Assembly (NCBI RefSeq): GCF_031143425.1
Contig: NC_090446.1
Location: 656,229,717 to 656,293,716 of the forward strand
Direction of reading: 5' to 3'
Origin: Pleurodeles waltl
Lineage: Eukaryota; Chordata; Amphibia; Caudata; Salamandridae
Length of the DNA: 64,000 bases
Positions 1 through 10,066 of this stretch are shown here, one piece after another. Under the pieces are notes generated by a model. The model saw nothing but the letters and a program-made list of their open reading frames with translations. It was not told where the DNA came from and made no database searches. The translations under genes were made by a program, and so were the position numbers. Each line of letters begins with the position of its first letter. The stretch's first letter is position 1.

Positions 1-96
1 GCGGGGGAGAGCTGAATGACTGTTAGCCCCTTCAGTTTGGGTGAGGGCATAACCAGGCCCATACTGGTTGGTAGTCACCACCCCACTATTTTACTT

Positions 97-1620
97 TTTT
101 TTATTTCATGGCATCTAGTAGACTTTCTGCCCCCCCGGGTGTGGATCAGGGTAATTGCCCCATCTGCCCACTGGTGGGCAGGACAACTTTGGCCCCATTT
201 ATTTGGGGTGGGGGTATGGCCATAACCCACCCTCTCATTTTGAAGAAAAAATCTTCCTCGGTCCCTGGTGAGCTTTCTGCCTCCCTTGAGGGCAGATGGG
301 CCTTCCAAAAATAGGCCAATCTGCCCCCAACGGGGGCAGATATGGCCAACAGTAATGTATCCCCATGAGGAGCGACCCTTGCCCAAGGGGCTGCCCCCCC
401 AAACTAAACACACATACACACACACCAATCCACTGTGTCTAGTGGTTTCTGCCCCCCTTGGGGGCAGATTGGCCTAACAAAAATAGGCCGATCTGTCCCC
501 AAGGGGGGCAGAAATGTCCTAAATACAATTTTCCCCCCAGGGGAGCGACCCTTGCCTAAGGGGTCGCTCCCCATACATAAAAACATAAAGTAAATACAAA
601 TATTAATATATCCCTGGTGACTAGAGGTTTCTGCCCCCCCTGGATATAATTAGGCCGATCTGCCCCCAGGGGGTGCAGAAATGGCCTAAGCACAATTTGG
701 CCCCCCAGGGAGCGATCCTTGCTAAGGGGTCGCTCCCTGCACATAAAAGAAAAAGACAAAAAAATCCCTGGTGTCTAGTGGGCATTTCTGCCCCCCCTGG
801 GGGCAGATCAGCCTAATTATATTAAGCCGATCTGCGCCCAGGGGGGGCAGAAAGGGCCTAAAAATAATGTGGCCCCCTAGTAAGCGACCCTTTCCCAAGG
901 GGCCGCTCCCTTTATTAGAAAACACAAAGAAAAAAAATCCCTGGTGTCTAGTGGGCATTTCTGGCATTTGGGGCAGATCAGCCTAATTATATTAGGCCGA
1001 TCTTCCCCCAGGGGGGGCAGAATTGGCCTAAGCACAATTTGCCCCCCCAGGGAGCGACCCTTTGCAAGGTGTCGCTCCCTGCACATAAAAGAAAAAAAAC
1101 AACAACAAAAAATCCCTGGTGTCTAGTGACCATTTCTGCCCCCCCCCCCCGGGGGCAGAAAGGGCCTAAAAATAATATGGCCCCTTAGGGTGCGACCCTT
1201 GCCCACGGGGCCGCTCCCTTTATTAGAAAACACAAAGAAAAAAAAAATCCCTGGTGTCTAGTGGGCATTTCTGCCCCACCCCCGGGCGCAGATCGGCCTA
1301 ATTATATTAGGCCTATCTGCCCCTGGGGGGGGCAGAAATGGCCTAAGCACAATTTGGCCCCCCAGGAAATGACCCTTGCCTAAGGGGTTGCTCCCTGCAC
1401 ATAAAACCAAAAAAAAATCCCTGGTGTCTAGTGGGCATTTCTGCCCCCCCGGGGGCAGATCGGCCTAATTATATTAGGCCAATCTGCCCCCAGGGGGGAC
1501 AGAAATTACCTATAAATTATTTGCCCTCCTAGGGAGCGACCCTTGCCCAAGGGGCCGCTCCCCTCACGTAAATTTAAAAAAAAAAAATAAATCCCTGGTG
1601 TCTAGTGGGCATTTCTGCTG
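97..1620 (-). repeat. Tandem array of ~173-bp hairpin units
   Basis: The anchor TCCCTGGTGTCTAGTGGGC or a close variant recurs at 262, 429, 611, 765, 938, 1,113, 1,248, 1,418 and 1,592, giving spacings of 135-182 bp, mostly 170-175. Each unit strings together adjacent inverted repeats: a TCTGCCCCC/GGGGGCAGA hairpin, a GGCCTAATTATATTAGGCC hairpin, a second TCTGCCCCC hairpin and a GCGACCC/GGGTCGC hairpin, followed by an A-rich spacer. Short ORFs here are by-products of the repeat. The array belongs to the TTAA element. Confidence 0.85.
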
Positions 1621-1639
1621 CCCGATCGCATCGCGGTTG

Positions 1640-2010
1640 AGCAGCGGCAATGCTTAGAATGACATCGGAAGAAAGAAAAAGCCTTTCCTTTCTTCCGATG
1701 TCCCTCCCGCCCCCCTCCTCCCGAGCGGAAGAGAAATGCTAAGCATTTCTCTTCCGCATCGATGGGAGGCGACCTCTGATGAGGTCAGCACGCGACCACG
1801 TGCTGATGTCAGCAGACGTCACAGGGGGGACCGGGGGGGTCAGGGTGAAAGGGGAAGCGATTCCCCTTTCATCCCTTACAGGGGGGTGGATGAGGGGCCC
1901 ACGGGGGTAACGCTAGCGCTTCCCCCGTGGGCCCGGTGCAGGACGAGGTGGTCTCGTCCCAGGCACACGCGAACCGTGTGCTGGGACGAGACCACCTCGT
2001 CCAAGGCACC
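1640..2010 (-). repeat. Terminal chain of DNA hairpins in the TTAA element
   Basis: At least five perfect or near-perfect inverted repeats follow one another: arms 1,662-1,675/1,688-1,701 (ACATCGGAAGAAAG), about 1,729-1,756 (GAAGAGAAATGC), about 1,849-1,871 (TGAAAGGGGAA), about 1,899-1,931 (CCCACGGGGG) and about 1,942-2,002 (GGACGAGGTGGTCTCGTCCC-type arms around a CACACG/CGTGTG core). The corresponding block of the other copy (37,690-37,919) keeps most of the hairpins with altered arm sequence. Confidence 0.75.
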
Positions 2011-2017
2011 CTAGGGG

Positions 2018-2021
2018 TTAA
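2018..2021. other. TTAA target-site duplication of copy 1
   Basis: TTAA directly abuts the terminal inverted repeat of the truncated element. The flank beyond it is homologous to the middle of the LTR-like repeat at about 49,360, so the element inserted within that repeat. Confidence 0.6.
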
Positions 2022-3910
2022 ATAGGTCTCAGGCCTGTTATTGCATGATGTGTACGCAGGTGTAAACTGCCATTTCGATCCGGCAAAATAAACCTTTTTC
2101 AAGGCTCAACCCTTCCTTTTTAATACTGACAAGTTGCCCCTGGGGTAGGCCCTTAACAGCCCAGAGGGCAGGTTGCAACGTATTTAAAAAGTCAGGCATG
2201 TATCTTTAAGTTTTACATGTCCTACCTCTCCCATAGGATAACAATGAAGTTACCTTATTACCTTTAATAAATTCTAACTTCAAATCGGGAGCATGTAACA
2301 AGTTGAGTTTGATTTGTAATTATAAGCCCTCTTTAATGGTGAAGTCAGAGTTCTGGTCACATTTTTGAAAATGCCTCTTTTAGAAAAATACTATTTTCCT
2401 ATCTTTACCATTTGGTGCCAGCAGCCTAATGCCAGGTCACATGACCATGTGTAGCTGGCAGTTGTTCTTTGTGTAATACTCCCAGACAGTAGGACAAAGG
2501 AAAGATAGGTGTTGCCTCTCAGAGTTGAGAAGGGGGAGACGCTGTCACCAACCATACTTATACATCACAAAGGCAAGGTGGGGCCAGGACAGGGAGAAAG
2601 GGGCTGTCTGACACATCAGGGGGTGATAACTTCTAGAAGCTACCTCAGCTTTAAAGTAGGCAGCAGGTATAAGCAGCAGGCCCGTAGACCCAACTCTTCA
2701 GTACACTTCTGATCCTGTGGCAGGATGAAGGACTGCTGTGCCACTGAAAGGACTGCCACTCTGCTGGACCTCTGTCCAGAAAGACTGCTGTCCTACTGTG
2801 CTGACCTGCTGCTCCTCTGAACTCTTGCCTGAGTAAGTTCAACTGGATCTGAATCTCTGAGCCCAGGACCAAGAGCGACATCAAGGGCTAGTTGGCTGGC
2901 CTCCTGATCAGAAGCCTTGAGAACAGTCCCTTACAACAACCTTGAACCCAGCACCTGGACTCTGCCATTTGTGAGTCTGATCTCCTAAATTGTGCCAATC
3001 ATGTCCTTGACCATCCCAGAAGTGGGCCTGAAGGAGCTCTGCCAGCCTATCTGTGGAATCAGCAGAACCGACTCATCTCCTCCATGCCATGACACATCTC
3101 CTGCCGAACCAGAGAATTGGCTCAGCTGGTTGACGCTTCACCCTGGGAACTGTCAAATCACCTTGGCTGCGCGATCCTCTCTGATGCAAGGACTTAGCAT
3201 CACCATCACATCCCATCAGAACCTCCGCTGTGTGACACAACTCCACACAAGTACACTCACTCACCCCATGCATTCCATTAGGTCCACTGCTGTGGAACCC
3301 ATGACCATGCAAGGTCACTATATAGCATTTCACAGTGCCCTGAAACCGCTGCTGCATGATGCATCTCCACACCAGCTCACATTGTCTCTGCTGCACAACA
3401 CATCCTCAGTGCGGGACTCTGCATCTCTTACCAGCAGGATTAAGGTAGTGTGCTCAGTGGGCTAAATGGGTCCAAATAGCTGGCTCGTGCACCATCGCAG
3501 TCACCCTGAACTTGGGGCATTTGTTGTGGTCTGGTATGACCAGATAACCACGGAGGAAGTTTTGTGCTTTTTGGAGCGAGTTTAAATGAAATCTTTAAAC
3601 TTGCATATCTCCATTTTACTCATTGCTTTTTAGTTGTTTGATTTCCATATATTAAATCAAATTTACTCTATTGTTCTAAATTGTCATGGGATTTTTCTTG
3701 TGTTGTGTTTTCAAGTTATTGTTTTTTAAAGTGATGCATAAATACTTTACACATTGGCTCTAAGTTAAGCCTGACTCCTCTGTGCCAAGCTACCATATTG
3801 TTGAGAACAGGTAGATTTATGGCTTGCTCGTAACCTCACCATGACAAGGATTATGGTTACTGCTTGAGTAGCGTTTCACCCCCTCAACCAGTAACCCAAT
3901 TTCCTACACA
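2022..3910 (+). mobile_element. LTR-like repeat, 5'-truncated copy
   Basis: It aligns by eye with the 49,061-51,629 copy: a CTCAGGCCTG and CCATTTCGATCCGGCAA region, a TACATGTCC segment, a long middle part, then the shared 3' portion (AAGTTAAGCCTGACTCCTC, GCCAAGCTACCA) ending in CTACACA at 3,910. CA-type 3' ends are shared by the other copies. The 5' part is lost or lies beyond the TTAA element. The 157-codon ORF at 2,992-3,465 resembles no protein I know and is probably fortuitous. Confidence 0.5.
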
Positions 3911-4685
3911 ATCCTCTTGGGTGACTCCATTTTGGGGATTCTGAATGTCTGACATAGGCTGCCATTTTGTGGATAGTGTGCACCCTTTCCTGCAGACACT
4001 ATTTTGATGCCAAGGCAGTTGAAAAGCTACTAACTAATTTATGTGTACCTTGAGTGTTACACTCTGTGGGCAACATTAATTTGGAAATGTGAGTCTTCTT
4101 TGCTTTGGAATGCTTGTACTCCCCTTCTTTTTAAAAACATCTTCCTGAAATGTTTGGGGTGTCAACTTACATGTGTTAATGAGAGGGAAGAGCACAAAGG
4201 ACTTTTACTTCCACACAGTCAGGGTAAGTAACGTCTGGACAATGAGAGTAAAATATCTGCATAGCTGAATGTAATGATTCTACAAGAAAGTGTTGATGTT
4301 TGAGAAAAACGAGATTCTTGATGTATGTATGTATGCATGTATGTATGTAGCATTTGTATGGGGCAAAAACAAGTGGTCAAGGATTTAGCCTAATCAACAA
4401 CTACTGTCACTTTTTGTTTAAAACATGAAGCAGGGTTACATAACCATTTTAAGTTGCAGTTGGTGGTCTTGGCTGTTTGTAGCTCTATAGCACTTGTGAA
4501 TTGTCTATGCCTAGTATTAAGTCGAATGTAGTAGTCAAGACTGAATCAGAGGTACTGCAGTGTAATTGCAGAGTCACCCACAGCACTTGTGGAGTGAACA
4601 GACCCCTGGAATTCTAATTGCAAATAATCAGCTGCTTCGAGGTAGCAATTTCCATATGGCAAAGTAGTTAGAAATAAAACATTCA
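3911..4685. other. Unassigned interval
   Basis: I see no gene here. A short GTAT/GCAT tetranucleotide run lies at about 4,320-4,350. The remainder looks like decayed repeat or unique DNA. Confidence 0.4.
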
Positions 4686-5580
4686 GGCCCTGATTTATAC
4701 CAGCTTCGCGCTGAATTACCATCATTTTTTTACACTAATTCAGCACAAACCTAACTCCATATTTATACTTTAGTGCTAGACCCATCTAGCGCCAAAGTTA
4801 TGGAGTTAAAGTAATTTTTTGCCAGTGCGAAACTACCTTGCGTCAATGAGATGCAAGGTAGGCATTTCCAGGCAAAAAATAACTCTAAAGCCCAGGCGCC
4901 TTGTTTATCCTCCCGTGCAAAAATGGAGCACGGGAGGGAGGTGGGCCTAAACAATGGCACTAAGCTTGCTTAGCGCTGTTATTTAACGCCTGGGTCAGGG
5001 CAGGCATTAGGGGACCTGTGGGCCAATTTCCATGGTGGAACACCGTGGAATGAACCAAAGGTGCCCTCTCCACACCCCAGGGACACCCCAACCCACATTA
5101 GAGGGACAGCAGAGGATGGGGGACCCCATCCCAGGTAAGTATAGGTAACTAGATGTAAGTAGTTTTTTTTTTATTTTTTTTATGCCTTTGGCACTGGGTG
5201 AAATATTCATCCCAAGGGGACCCTTGTCCCCTGTGCTAGCCATTGGTGTGATGGGCATGATTCCTGTCTTTTATAAGACAGGAGTCATGTGGTATGGTAG
5301 GTTTTACATCAAGAAACGATGCTGTGCTGCTTAGAGTTAGAATTTTTTACTCTAACCAGCCTAATGTCATTTTTGGTGCAAAACCCCCTTCTCCCACACC
5401 CCCACTCCCACCCGACTAACATCAATTTCCCTTGACGTTAGCCCACCCTTTGCACTGGATTGTGCCATTCCATAAATAAGATGCCTGGCCGACGTCTGGG
5501 AATGCCGCTAGCCAGCAGTAAACTGTTGCCGCTAAACTGTGTTAGCGCAGTTTTGCGTGAAAACGTATAAATCTGGACCC
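4686..5580. mobile_element. MITE with GGCCCTGATTTATAC / GTATAAATCTGGACCC ends
   Basis: The ends are imperfect inverted repeats (GGCCC-TGATTTATAC on the left; the right end in reverse complement is GGGTCCAGATTTATAC). The 895-bp interior has no coding potential. The ends resemble those of the 127-bp MITE at 12,411. Flanking trinucleotides (TCA, TAG) do not match, so the target duplication is lost or the borders are slightly off. Confidence 0.5.
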
Positions 5581-6464
5581 TAGTGTTTTGATGGGGATTA
5601 CCTAGTGGGTTGTGGTAAATGTTAAAGGTCAGGATTTGGGATGTGGCTGTGCTGAGCAATATGTGTGGTGACCTGTCTTTCTGTGCCACAGTGTAATTCC
5701 CCATCGTCCTGCAGAAATGCATAATTTAGCAACTAAAGTTTAACTGCAAGTAGGGCCAAAAGATGGTGGTGGCAGAGCAAGAAGTCGGTGTTGCTCCTGG
5801 CTGAGCTTCCTTTCCTACATATGTATCCGGAACCTGTAACACATTGTGTACTTGTCTGAGTCCTCTCTTTTTCCTTTTCAAATGGTCTGTGTTGTATGTT
5901 TTGAACAATACACTACTTTCTTCAAGGCCTGGAATCTCTGTGCTGAGGAGGTGAGATAAGGCTTCACCTCATGCAAATGTGTTTTATAACATAGAGAAGG
6001 AAAAAGAGAGTAGAACACAGTGGGACAATGCCGTACAGATGAGACACACCGTGGAGTTGCGTGTGTCTCACTAATCCCCAAAGAAAGATGTGTTTGGTTC
6101 AAGTCATTGGCGAATTAAATGGAAAATGTTTCAGCTTTTTTACATTTAAAATGTTGACGTATTTTTGCATTAGCAACTAATATTTGGGGACAATATGATG
6201 AAGGTGGAATTATCACATTGCAATTACATCAGACAGTGGCAGTTTAGTCAATGTTACTCGAGAAATTATGCAGATGATAGTAATGAATTTGGTGTATTTA
6301 TTTCAGCTATAGAATGATATTTTGGGCCATGAAATGAAAACAATGAGCAGGGTGTGCTTCTTAAGTTAAGTGATTATTTGAGTGAATTTTGAAGGTGCTA
6401 GGAGAAGTGGTTGCTCTTCTAGTAATATAGTAAAAATGCAATGAATGAGAAACTCCTACATATG
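5581..6464. other. Unassigned interval
   Basis: AT-rich sequence in which I recognise nothing; the ORFs are short and without family motifs. Confidence 0.4.
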
Positions 6465-8698
6465 GATAAAGTTTATTTGCACACCCCGTGGTGTTTGCAT
6501 CGGAAATCCAGCCGCACGATGATCTGAAAACCACACAGCGCGGGTTGCGATCTCACCAGCCTCCGTCAGCGATGCTGTGCATCGTTTCTCCAGCCCCGGG
6601 CATCGATCCTCAGGTCGCGTTGCAGGTGAGCATCGATTTTCAGCCGCGAAGACGGCGGTAAGCCGCTTTTTCAGCCGCAGATCAGAGTTGCGTCAATCTT
6701 TTCCCCGCAGGGCGTTCTGTGGGTGGATTTCTCACTCTTGGGCTGCCAGTTTCTCCTTTCAGGGTCCTAAGAACTGGATGGGAACCACTTGGCAGAGTAG
6801 GAGTCTCTCCAGATACTGAAGGTGCTGGGAGAGAGAAGTCTTTGCTGTCCCTGAGGCTTCAAACAACAGGAGGCAAGCTCTAAATCAAGCCCTGGAGATC
6901 TTCACAAGAAGGAAGGCACACAAGTCCAGTCCTTGCCCTCTTGCTCCTGAAGGAGCAGCAACTGCAGGATAGCTCAACAAAGCACAGTCACAGTCAGGGC
7001 AGTAGTTCTTCCTCAGCTCTTCAGTTCTTCTCCAGGCAGAGGTTCCTCTTGGTTTCCAGACGTGTTCTAAAGTCTGTGGTTTTGGGTGCCCTTCTTGTAC
7101 CCATTTTGCCCTTTGAAGAAAAGTCTCTCTTGTTTGTGAAATCATTCCTTGCCCAGGACAGGCCCCAGACACTCACGAGGGGGTTGGAGACTGCATTGTG
7201 TGAGGGTAGGCACAGCCCTTTCAGGTGTGAGTGACCACTCCTCCCCTCCCTCCTAGCACAGATGGCTCATCAGGAAATGCAGACTACACCCCAGCTACCT
7301 TTGTGTCACTGTCTAGTGTGAGGTTCAACCAGCTCAACTGTCAAACTGACCCAGACAGGGAATCCACAAACAGGCTGAGTCACAGAAATGGTTTAAGCAA
7401 GAAAATGCTCACTTTCTAAAAGTGGCATTTTCACACACACAATCTTATAATCAACTTTACTAAAAGATGTATTTTTAAATTGTGAACTTAGAGACCCCAA
7501 ACTTGACATGTCTATCCACTCCCAAATGGAATCTACACTTTAATCATATTTAAAGGTAGCCCCATGTTAACCTATGAGAGGGACAGGCCTTGCAACAGTG
7601 AAAAACGAATTTAGAAATATTTAACTGTCAGGACATATAAAACACATTACTATGGGGGTCATTCTGACCCTGGCCGGCGGCGGAAGCCGCCGGCCTGGCG
7701 GGGACCGCCAGAATACCACTGCGTGGTCAAAAGACCGCCGCGGCTATTCTGGGTTTCCCGCTGGGCTGGCGGGCGACCGCCAGAAGGCCGCCCGCCAGCC
7801 CAGCGGGAAACACCCTTACATGAGGATGCCGGCTCCGAATGGAGCCAGCGGAGTGGAAGGGGTGCGACGGGTGCAGTTGCACCCGTCGCGATTTTCAGTG
7901 TCTGCATGGCAGACACTGAAAATCTTTGTGGGGCACTGTTACGGGGGACCCTGCAGTGCCCATGCCATTGGCAGTGTCCCACGACACCCCATACCGCCAT
8001 TCTGGTCCCGGCGGCCAAAACCGCCAGGAACAGGACGGTGGTATGGGGGTCGGAATCCCCATGGTGGCGTAGCAAGCTGCGCCGCCATGGAGGATTCCCC
8101 AGGGCAGCGGGAAACCGGCGGTATACCGCCGGTTTTTCGTTTCTGACCGCGGCTGTACCGCCGCGGTCAGAATGCCCATGGGAGCACCGCCAGCCTGTTG
8201 GCGGTGCTCCAGCGGTCGTTGGCCCTGGCGGATTTTACCGCCAGGGTCAGAATGACACCCTATATGTCCTACTTTAACCATACACTGCACCCTGCCCTTG
8301 GGGCTACCTAGGGCCTACCTTAGGGGTGCCTTACATGAAAGAAAAGGGAAGGTTTAGGCCTGGCAAGTGGGTACACTTGCCAAGTCGAATTTACAGTTAC
8401 AAACTGCACACACAGACACTGCGGTGGCAGGTCCGAGTTATGATTACAGAGCTACTAATGTGGGTGGCACAACCAGTGCTGCAGGCCCACTAGTAGCATT
8501 TCATTTACAGGCCCTGGGCACCTCGAGGTGCACTCTTCAAATCGATAATACAATTTACACAGAGAGCTTATGCACTTTAGCACTGGTTAGCAGTGGTAAA
8601 GTGCCTAGAGTTCCAAAGCCAACAGCAACAGGTCAGAAACAATAGGAGGCAAAAAGATTGGAGATGACCCTGCATAAGGGAAAAACATCCAAAAGTTG
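6465..8698 (-). mobile_element. LTR-like repeat, minus-strand copy split by a MITE
   Basis: Read on the minus strand from about 8,698 it shows the family landmarks in the order of the 49,061 copy: TTTACCACTGCTAACCAGTG, CAGGGCCTGTAAAT, CACTAGTGGGCCTGCAGCAC, GGTGGCAAGT-type and ACTTGCCAGGCCTAAACC segments, then TAGAAAGTG and CTGACTCAGCC parts. It is interrupted by the MITE at 7,654-8,260. The 3' portion present in other copies (AAGCCTAACTGCTCGTGCC) is missing, so the copy is truncated near 6,465. Borders are approximate. Confidence 0.5.
7654..8260. mobile_element. Harbinger-type MITE, 607 bp, TAT duplication
   Basis: Terminal inverted repeats are GGGGGTCATTCTGACCCTGG on the left and, in reverse complement, GGGTGTCATTCTGACCCTGG on the right, flanked by TAT at 7,651-7,653 and 8,261-8,263. 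The interior is GC-rich with many CCGCCGG-type palindromes. ORFs of 130-184 codons on both strands arise from this composition and do not look like genes. The ends resemble the start of the Harbinger element at 61,734 and the MITEs at 45,364 and 59,623. Confidence 0.8.
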
Positions 8699-9302
8699 TC
8701 GGTTATGCAGAGTAGTCAGCCAATGGGCTAGGAGAATCTACGTTGGTTAGTCTGGAGAGAAGATGATGATTTGGATATACCAGCAGATAATTTGAAGAAG
8801 AAATCAAATGAGAGGGCAGAAAGTTCATAATATTTGTAAAAGGTGTATAAGAAAGAGAGAGAAAGGCAAAATCTTCAACTTGTGGGAGCATAAGCAACAC
8901 CAGGAGAGCACGATTTTGCCTATGCATGTCTCTGAGGTATTTCTCCTGCTGCTGCCACCTAATAGGGTGTCACAAAGAAAATCGAAAATGTGTTGTGTAG
9001 TTAGAGACTTGACTTTGTTGGAATGCACAAAGAATTCCCGGTGTACTCCAGGGAGTTGCAAAAAAATAATCTTTCCATGAATGCTTACAGGCATACACCT
9101 TTACACATTTGCAAATGTAGCAAATATTTTCAAATGCATGATGTAACATGTCAGTAAATGTGAGCTTCACATTGTTTTTGGGAATACCCAAGTGGAAAAT
9201 AACTATTGAATCTATTTCACAACATAATCAACACTATTTAATGGTGTTTCATCCTCTTTCCAACCATGTAAACAGATTTTCCCATGCCTTTGTCAAGACT
9301 AA
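8699..9302. other. Unassigned interval
   Basis: No recognisable gene or repeat end; ORFs are under 91 codons and lack motifs. Confidence 0.4.
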
Positions 9303-9466
9303 GAGCTTGATTCAGATCTTGGTGGATGGGTTACTCTGTCACAAATGTGATCGTTATTCTGCCTGATGTATTTCAACTTTCATAGGATATAATGGAATTG
9401 TAATATGGCAGAAGAGATATCAGTCAGCTGTGTGTAAGCAGGTCTGCCAAGATCTAAATCAGGCAC
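9303..9466. mobile_element. Small MITE, 164 bp, TAA duplication
   Basis: The left end GAGCTTGATTCAGATCTTGG pairs with the right end, whose reverse complement is GTGCCTGATTTAGATCTTGG. TAA flanks both sides (9,300-9,302 and 9,467-9,469), the TWA target typical of PIF/Harbinger. The interior has a palindromic GGATATAATGGAA core like that of the MITE at 59,274. Confidence 0.65.
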
Positions 9467-9775
9467 TAAATTAGTAGCCATATTCAGTGTGTGAACCTAC
9501 CTGCAAAGCAATTGTGAATAGCCAACCACACATGCAGATTTGTGGGTGCTCGACAACTTTGGGAGGTGTCCTGCTCCTAAGAAAACTCTGTACTTGCGGT
9601 GGAGCCTTGAACACCCTACTTTAGCAGCTTATGCGAGGGTGGAGTTGCCACTAACATTGTGCATTAGCTGTTAACAAGTCTGTTCTGCAGATGTGGCTCC
9701 TCTACTAGGTCCGAGGAGTGTCACACCACTGAATAAAATGCTGCAGAGTCAAAAACTAAAATGGTAATAAAGTTA
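9467..9775. other. Unassigned interval
   Basis: About 300 bp between two MITEs in which I see nothing identifiable. Confidence 0.4.
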
Positions 9776-10066
9776 GGGCTTCATTTATAACATTTTGCCG
9801 CAGTGCAGTGCCACAAACCTTCTTGCTGCTGTACCCTGCATCCAAACAAATGAGCAGGAATGTTCCATATCTATAAGATACTGTGCATTCCTGGCCTTTT
9901 CTCTGGCACTGGCACAAATTGCTGTCAGGTGCCAACGCAGGCCCCCTTGCACCATGGTACAAGGTTGCCTGCCTTTCGGGAATGATTTGTTTTGTGCAGG
10001 AAAGGACATCTTCCCGCACACAGATATGCCTTTTCCTTTTTTTATGGGTCTTATAAAATGCAGCCC
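9776..10066. mobile_element. MITE, 291 bp, GGGCTTCATTTATAA ends
   Basis: The left end GGGCTTCATTTATAACATTTT faces a right end whose reverse complement is GGGCTGCATTTTATAAGACC. There is no coding potential. The ORFs of about 100 codons on both strands follow the inverted symmetry and are not real. The flanks do not give a clear target duplication. Confidence 0.5.

Larger units (their letters stand above)
1..2017 (-). mobile_element. Non-autonomous TTAA (piggyBac-like) element, copy 1, truncated by window edge
   Basis: This is the inverted counterpart of the complete element at 37,634-40,875. Read on the minus strand from 2,017 it begins CCCCTAGGGTGCC directly after a TTAA (2,018-2,021), passes through a hairpin-rich block (about 1,640-2,010), then a tandem array of about 173 bp units (about 1,600 down to 97), and finally a block at 1-97 that matches 38,940-39,063 of the other copy in reverse complement. 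The remainder lies outside the window. TTAA target duplication and CCC-starting ends are hallmarks of the piggyBac superfamily. No transposase is encoded, so mobilisation in trans is an inference. It interrupts the LTR-like repeat that continues at 2,022. Confidence 0.6.

Noticed and set aside
97..1620. Direct repeats with regular spacing considered as a CRISPR-like array
   Set aside because: Units are ~173 bp, similar throughout with no unique spacers, and the context is a eukaryotic transposon.
2992..3465. 157-codon ORF in the LTR-like repeat
   Set aside because: No recognisable gag, protease or other motif, and I saw no matching frame in the other family copies.
7652..8290. Several ORFs of 130-184 codons on both strands
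   Set aside because: They lie inside a GC-rich palindromic MITE whose composition suppresses stop codons; no domain resemblance.
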